A DNA stretch of 64,000 nucleotides from Onthophagus taurus (Eukaryota; Arthropoda; Insecta; Coleoptera; Scarabaeidae), in contig NW_027248941.1 in the NCBI RefSeq assembly GCF_036711975.1, forward strand, positions 2,232,001 to 2,296,000, in the 5' to 3' direction. Below, one piece after another: positions 60,001-64,000 of the stretch. Positions within the stretch are counted from its first letter, which is position 1. Each line of letters starts with the position of its first letter. Below the pieces are notes generated by a model. The model was not told the origin of the DNA, searched no databases, and saw nothing but the letters and a program-made list of their open reading frames with translations. The position numbers and the translations under genes are program-made.

Positions 60001-61328
60001 ATCAAATTAATGTTTTGAGGTTACGTGTCAAATGAGACATTTATTTTTTGGGGGAAAAAAGGATAGGAAACCCACCAAAACAAAAAATCACTCAAAAATT
60101 CGTAAACTAATCTCAAAATGTTTGTTCTTTTTTATTAATCTAATTGTTATAAATAAATTTAACGCGTACGTTTCTTTATTATTTCATCCATTCTATTATT
60201 AATTATAAATAAATTAATATTTTGAGGTTATGCGTCAAAAAAGTCACTAAAAATTCGTAAACTAACCTCAAAATTTTTGTTGTTACCTTTTTTATTAATC
60301 TAATTGTTATAAATAAACGTAGGTAAACAAGAAAATGTGCCTCCGAGATCCTCGATAAAAGACCGTTTAGGAATCCCACAAATTGTAGCGCCAAATTCGA
60401 ATAAAGTCTTAAATTTGGTTCAACCGAAAGCGGAAGTGAAGGATGATCATCAAATTGAGGATCAATCTCCGAAGAAACCGGTTGATTCCGCAGCGTTGGT
60501 TGCAGCTAAAGAAGAAAGGAAAGCTTTGGTAACGGGGGCGATTAAAAAGAATCAAGAACTTTTAGCGACCAAAGAGAAGTTAAAAAAGAATCAAGAAGAG
60601 AAACGTAAAGAGGCGATGAAATTTTCTCAAGATCTCCGAAAACGCCAACAAGAATTATTAAAAAAACAACTGGAACAACAAAAATTGTTGATAAGTAAGT
60701 TAGAAAAGACCCCGGCGGGGCCGCATCGCGAACAATTAATGGAAACGATTAAAAAATCGCAAGAAGCCATCGAGGAGATACGAAAAGCGATTTTAGCGAT
60801 ATCAAATTCATCGACAACCGGGGGCTCACACAAATCACCGGCTCCGATTAAAAAGAGTAAAGAGGAGGCGCAAAAAGAAATGTTGGACGCTGAGTTAGAT
60901 TTGATAACGAAGCAACAAGAAGGGGCTGATACGTCGGAGTTGCAAAAGCGGATTCAAGAGTTAAAGGCGAAAACTCAATTGATGAGGGGGCCTGGAGGTG
61001 TTCGTGGGAGGAGATTCGCAGCTCCGATTGTGAGTCGACATTTATTATCGAAGAATAATTTGGTCGATCAGCAAAGTGTTACGAAAAAAGTGAATCGATT
61101 TAAAAATATGTCGGTGGATCATCGGCCCACGAAGATTTTGGTGTCTCGGTTTGAAAGTGATGAGCAAAAAAATGTTTTATCACATTTTTCGGTGAGTTTG
61201 AATTGTGTTTGAGTAATTTTTATTGATTGCTTTGATTTTAGCTCGCTCAAGAAATGTCGGAGGAAGCTCTTCTTCAAGATGATGAAGATGAGGATGACGA
61301 AAATGAGGATCGACCGTGGAAACGATAG
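51083..61328 (+). CDS. swm: RBM26/RBM27-type RNA-binding protein (swm orthologue)
   Basis: Nuclear RNA-binding protein; the RBM26/27 family works with the PAXT/exosome machinery, and Drosophila swm (second mitotic wave missing) is the fly member. Exons 51083-51141, 51365-52550, 56494-56971, 60323-61191 and 61242-61328 join in frame to 892 residues. Domains: N-terminal PWI-like helical domain (FKTWLTAVLKPMCEADPSAL), RS-rich tract (about residues 158-260), CCCH zinc finger C-x8-C-x5-C-x3-H (Cys313, Cys322, Cys328, His332), RRM in exon 3 (about 497-569), a long Lys/Glu/Gln coiled coil in exon 4, and an acidic tail ending EDRPWKR. The second RRM expected after VDHRPTKILVSRFESDEQ appears cut short. 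The two big introns hold satellites, and the second hosts an antisense gene. Confidence 0.93.
52740..55720. repeat. Tandem repeat, 320 bp x about 7, in RBM26 intron 2
   Basis: Unit with ggattacgagtacatatata, gaaatgtcaaccccaatttt, aaattatgttgctaacttca and ttgccaacttctggttt. The marker recurs at 53101, 53423, 53743, 54063 and onward every 320 bp. Copies are almost identical, indicating recent amplification. The edges (52780-52960 and 55370-55720) carry relatives of the 6.2-7.9 kb repeats (accggaagttga, actcattttaaaggattttt). Confidence 0.92.
55730..56220. repeat. Degenerate short-unit array, third block
   Basis: About 15 loose copies of units like agcagtatctgtcttctgca, the most diverged block of the family at 34.8-38.5 and 41.2-43.3 kb. 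It ends about 270 bp before RBM26 exon 3. Positions 56221-56493 contain nothing further. Confidence 0.7.
56993..57865 (-). CDS. Unrecognised two-exon gene nested in RBM26 intron 3
   Basis: Exon 1 (57398-57865) begins MDEILKEMSTLNMEESTEED and ends AAG|gtaaca. Exon 2 (56993-57349) follows gttttag and starts FNLLILCEELILEFTNR, ending DNCSMYLI. Both are phase 0 and together encode 274 residues. The protein is nearly all helical, acidic and Leu/Ile/Lys-rich, with no signal peptide or membrane segment. The pattern suggests a HEAT/ARM-like or MIF4G-like solenoid, but no family signature is certain. Two long in-frame exons with proper splice sites argue it is real. The last codon lies 21 bp from the end of RBM26 exon 3. 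Its 5' end is the source or a member of the downstream tandem array. Confidence 0.7.
57848..60310. repeat. Tandem repeat, about 208 bp x 11-12, derived from a gene 5' end
   Basis: Units contain atttcatccattcttttaat, ttttgaggttatgtgtcaaa, gagacatttattttt, aactaacctcaaaa and aataaatcgaacgcgtgc. The last marker recurs near 58068, 58285, 58489, 58697, 58909, 59108, 59310, 59539, 59750, 59950 and 60160. The first unit overlaps the start codon of the nested gene; later units keep ATGGATGAAAT and a few further codons on the minus strand. It fills the rest of RBM26 intron 3. Confidence 0.9.
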
Positions 61329-62176
61329 TTTTTTCTTTTTTTATTACACTTAAGGGTATCGTTTAACGATAAGATTCGATAAACTTGATAAAAAAGAGTT
61401 AAGGTGTGTTAATGATTTAAAAAAATAACTATAATTATATAAAATAAAATAAAATATAGAGTAAAAGTTGTATAAAAAAAGATCGAGGAAGCAAATATTT
61501 CTAGTTTTGGTGTTATAGTTAAATGTTTTTGTTAATTGTAAACCAAAAACTCACTTAATTCTTATTCATGAAAGTTACGATTAATTTTTAAAAGTCTTTT
61601 TGATGTGATTTTTTGGGAATTTATTAGCGATTAATGTAATTATAATTGAATTATGTTTCCGATTGATTTTTTCCTTTTTTATAATTGTAACGATGAGTTG
61701 AAATGACATAAAAAAAATAATGCCCCGCAAATAATAGAATTAAAAAAAAAGAGGAAAAGAATTTTGCAAAAGTTAAAACAAAAAATTTTTCAAAAAAAAG
61801 CGATTTGCAAAAATTACAAAAATAGAAGTAGTGATAAATCGAATGATATGAAAGAAAAGATAAGTTAAAAAAAATAATGAGGCAAAATTGAATGGAAATA
61901 GTATATTTTACTATGTTGATATAACAAAAAAGGGGCAACAAAAATAAAAGAAACGTTAAGAGAGAGAACTTACGCATAATTACAAGCCAAAAAAAGAATA
62001 ATTGTTCTTTTAAGAACATTTATCCAAATTTATTTATTTAAAAAATTAATTTTTTTAGGTTATAATATAGCGCCATCTACCCCATCAATTTATAACCAAC
62101 TCAAATTTGAGGTTTTTTTCAATTTGAGGAGTTTTTCTCCAACATTTTAGGGGTTTCAATAACAGAAGACGGAAAA
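61329..62176. other. RBM26 3' UTR region and spacer
   Basis: Several overlapping AATAAA words (ataaaataaaataaaat, about 61440-61456) follow the RBM26 stop and are the likely poly(A) signals. The rest is AT-rich. A 122-codon Phe/Leu-rich minus-strand frame here is low-complexity and is not called. Confidence 0.5.
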
Positions 62177-62380
62177 ATGGATGTGGGTGAGTCAAACACA
62201 ACTTAATTAATTCATTTTTATATCTAATTTTACTCCAATTACGTTTTATTTACACAAAAGAAAACATAACCTCAAAAGATTCTTCGAAAGAAATTGGAAG
62301 ACGTTTTTGGATAATATGTCTTTATTACGACCAAGGCAGGAGAAATTGCAATTTTGAAGATAACGGGAAATTGTTGCAAA
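62177..62380 (+). CDS. First exons of an unknown small-protein gene (partial)
   Basis: Exon 62177-62186 reads ATGGATGTGG|gtgagt. A second exon, starting at 62261 (better pyrimidine tract) or 62279, runs to 62380 and ends CAAA|gtgagt. Joined in frame it gives MDV, then ENITSKDSSKEIGRRFW, IICLYYDQGRRNC and NFEDNGKLLQ. The short phase-1 first exon and a clean second exon suggest a real gene, but no family is recognised. A candidate third exon (gtttag|ggtttgtgatg, 62671 on) would add RFVMNPLVCC and soon stop; it lies inside the tandem repeat that follows. Confidence 0.4.
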
Positions 62381-62429
62381 GTGAGTTATTTTTTAATACT
62401 GACTTAATTTTACAAATTAAATTTTATGT

Positions 62430-64000
62430 TGGCATAATTAAGCGATTTTCGTTTGTTATTTTGTCGCCATTTGCAGTTTTAAGTTGTTGCTATGCACAAA
62501 GTGTTTTAAACAATGATTTTTAAACAATTAAATGATTAATTCATTTAGGATTTTATGGTAAGAAAGTCGCAAAAATAATAACTTTATTGATAAAAGATAA
62601 AATTGTGATTGTAGCACTAACAATTTTTATGTTAACCTCACTTAATAGTTATGGTTTTTTGTTGTGTTTAGGGTTTGTGATGAATCCTCTGGTGTGCTGC
62701 TTCATTTCGGACTCATCTCGATTAAATCAACAATATTAATTATAATATTAGAAAGTTAGAGGTTCTCCATAAAAAGGTGAATCGGAAACAAATCGGCTCA
62801 TTTTTAGTGTGGATCCCAATCAAGGTTAGTGTTATTTTTTTTTGCATTAAATCATTAAAAATGATCAATTTGAAACATTTTGGTTTATAATTTTACAACA
62901 AATTAATAAATAAATAATTTTTTGTGGTAATTTATTTCATAAAAACAACACAAAATTTTTTATAGGTTATGTTATTTTTTTCGACCAATCGTATTGCTTC
63001 ATTTCATTTTAAATTTTTCTGTTGGCATAATTAAGCGATTTTCATTTGTTTTTTTGTCGCCATTTGTACTTTTAAGTTGTTGCTATGCACAAAGTGTTTT
63101 AAACAATGATTTTTAAACAATTAAATGATTAATTAATTTGCGATTTAATGGTAAGAAAGTCGCAAAATAATAACTTTATTGATAAAAGATAAAATTGTAA
63201 TTGTAGTACTAAAAATGTTGGTCTTAACCTCACTTAATAGTTACTGTTTGTTGTTGTGTTTAAGGTTTGTACTGAACCCTCTCGTGTGCTGCTTTATGTT
63301 GGACTCATCTCAATGAAATCAACAATATTAATCATAATATTAGAAAGTAAGAGGTTATCTCCGGTAAAAAGATGAATCGGAAACAAGTCAACTCATTTTT
63401 CGTGTGGATCCCGATCAAGGTTAGTGTTATTTTTTTTGCATTAAATCATTAAAAATGATCAATTTAAAACATTTTGCTTTATAATTTTCCAAAAAATAAT
63501 TAATAATTTATTATAAAAGTGATACCAACTTAAATAATTTTATAGGTTATGTTATTTTTTTAAATTTTAAAGTTGGTGTCATTAGCGATTTTCATTTGTT
63601 ATTTTGCCGCCATTTGCACTTTTAAGTTGTTGCTATGCACAAAGTGTTTTAAACAATGATTTTTAAACAATTAAATGATTAATTAATTTGCGATTTAATG
63701 GTAAGAAAGTCGCAAAATAATAACTTTATTGATAAAAGATAAAATTGTAATTGTAGTACTAAAAATGTTGGTCTTAACCTCACTTAATAGTTACTGTTTG
63801 TTGTTGTGTTTAAGGTTTGTACTGAACCCTCTCGTGTGCTGCTTTATGTTGGACTCATCTCAATGAAATCAACAATATTAATCATAATATTAGAAAGTAA
63901 GAGGTTATCTCCGGTAAAAAGATGAATCGGAAACAAATCAACTCATTTTTCGTGTGGATCCCGATCAAGGTTAGTGTTATTTTTTTTGTATTAAATCATT
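62430..64000. repeat. Tandem repeat, 550-590 bp x 3 (runs off window)
   Basis: Marker tatgcacaaagtgttttaaa at 62491, 63084 and 63634. Each unit has gtcgccatttg, gattttatggtaagaaagtc or its variants, ctcacttaatagttactgtt, and gtgtggatcccgatcaaggt followed by tagtgtt. Copies 2 and 3 are nearly identical; copy 1 is more diverged, so the expansion proceeded rightward and continues past the window end. Confidence 0.88.

Noticed and set aside
61651-62019. 122-codon minus-strand frame, Phe/Leu/Ile-rich
   Set aside because: Low-complexity translation of AT-rich 3' flanking DNA; no conserved motif, weak start context.

Overview
The window looks like AT-rich insect nuclear DNA. Supporting signs are very short GT-AG introns (about 45-60 bp) beside multi-kilobase introns filled with tandem repeats, an insect-type Lgr3-like receptor, a CRAL-TRIO cluster, a DM4/DM12-family secreted protein, a fatty acyl-CoA reductase and mariner-like elements with TA target sites. 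A beetle is my guess, but the sequence does not prove the order. No prokaryotic features, tRNA, rRNA or CRISPR array were seen. Most genes are split into small exons. I rebuilt them by hand from splice sites, phase continuity and family motifs, and several exons are far too short to stand out as open frames.

Layout. (1) 0.7-14.0 kb, minus: a relaxin-family/Lgr3-type receptor ectodomain (signal peptide, LDLa, LRR-NT, about nine LRRs, hinge). Its 7TM part lies beyond the left edge, and its introns hold tandem arrays and a nest of mariner-type elements. (2) 14.5-14.75 kb, plus: the last two exons of an unrecognised gene, tail-to-tail with the next locus. (3) 14.8-26.0 kb: four CRAL-TRIO (alpha-tocopherol-transfer-protein-like) paralogues, two minus then two plus, each lacking a different subset of five shared intron positions. 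(4) 27.2-33.6 kb, minus: a fatty acyl-CoA reductase whose first intron holds a satellite with GC-rich palindromic cores. (5) 34.8-38.5 and 41.2-43.3 kb: a degenerate tandem array on both sides of a compact island at 39-41 kb, where intronless cytochrome c1 (minus) sits inside an intron of a DM4/DM12 gene (plus). (6) 43.4-50.5 kb, minus: SAM50, with a roughly 5 kb inverted-repeat-bounded satellite block in its last intron. (7) 51.1-61.3 kb, plus: an RBM26/27 (swm) orthologue with two large repeat-filled introns, one hosting an unknown two-exon gene on the opposite strand. (8) 62.2 kb to the end, plus: the start of an unknown gene running into a 550-590 bp tandem repeat.

The genes form no operon. 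Functional groupings are mitochondrial (cytochrome c1 of complex III; SAM50 for outer-membrane beta-barrel assembly), lipid handling (CRAL-TRIO cluster, fatty acyl-CoA reductase), nuclear RNA processing (RBM26/27) and peptide-hormone signalling (Lgr3-like). Head-to-head pairs that may share promoters are CRAL-TRIO 2/3 and SAM50/RBM26.

The most unusual material is the repeat landscape: GC-rich palindromic cores inside otherwise unrelated AT-rich satellites; satellites bounded by, or arranged as, inverted repeats; an array whose unit copies the 5' end of the nested gene; and near-identical arrays in introns of two CRAL-TRIO paralogues.
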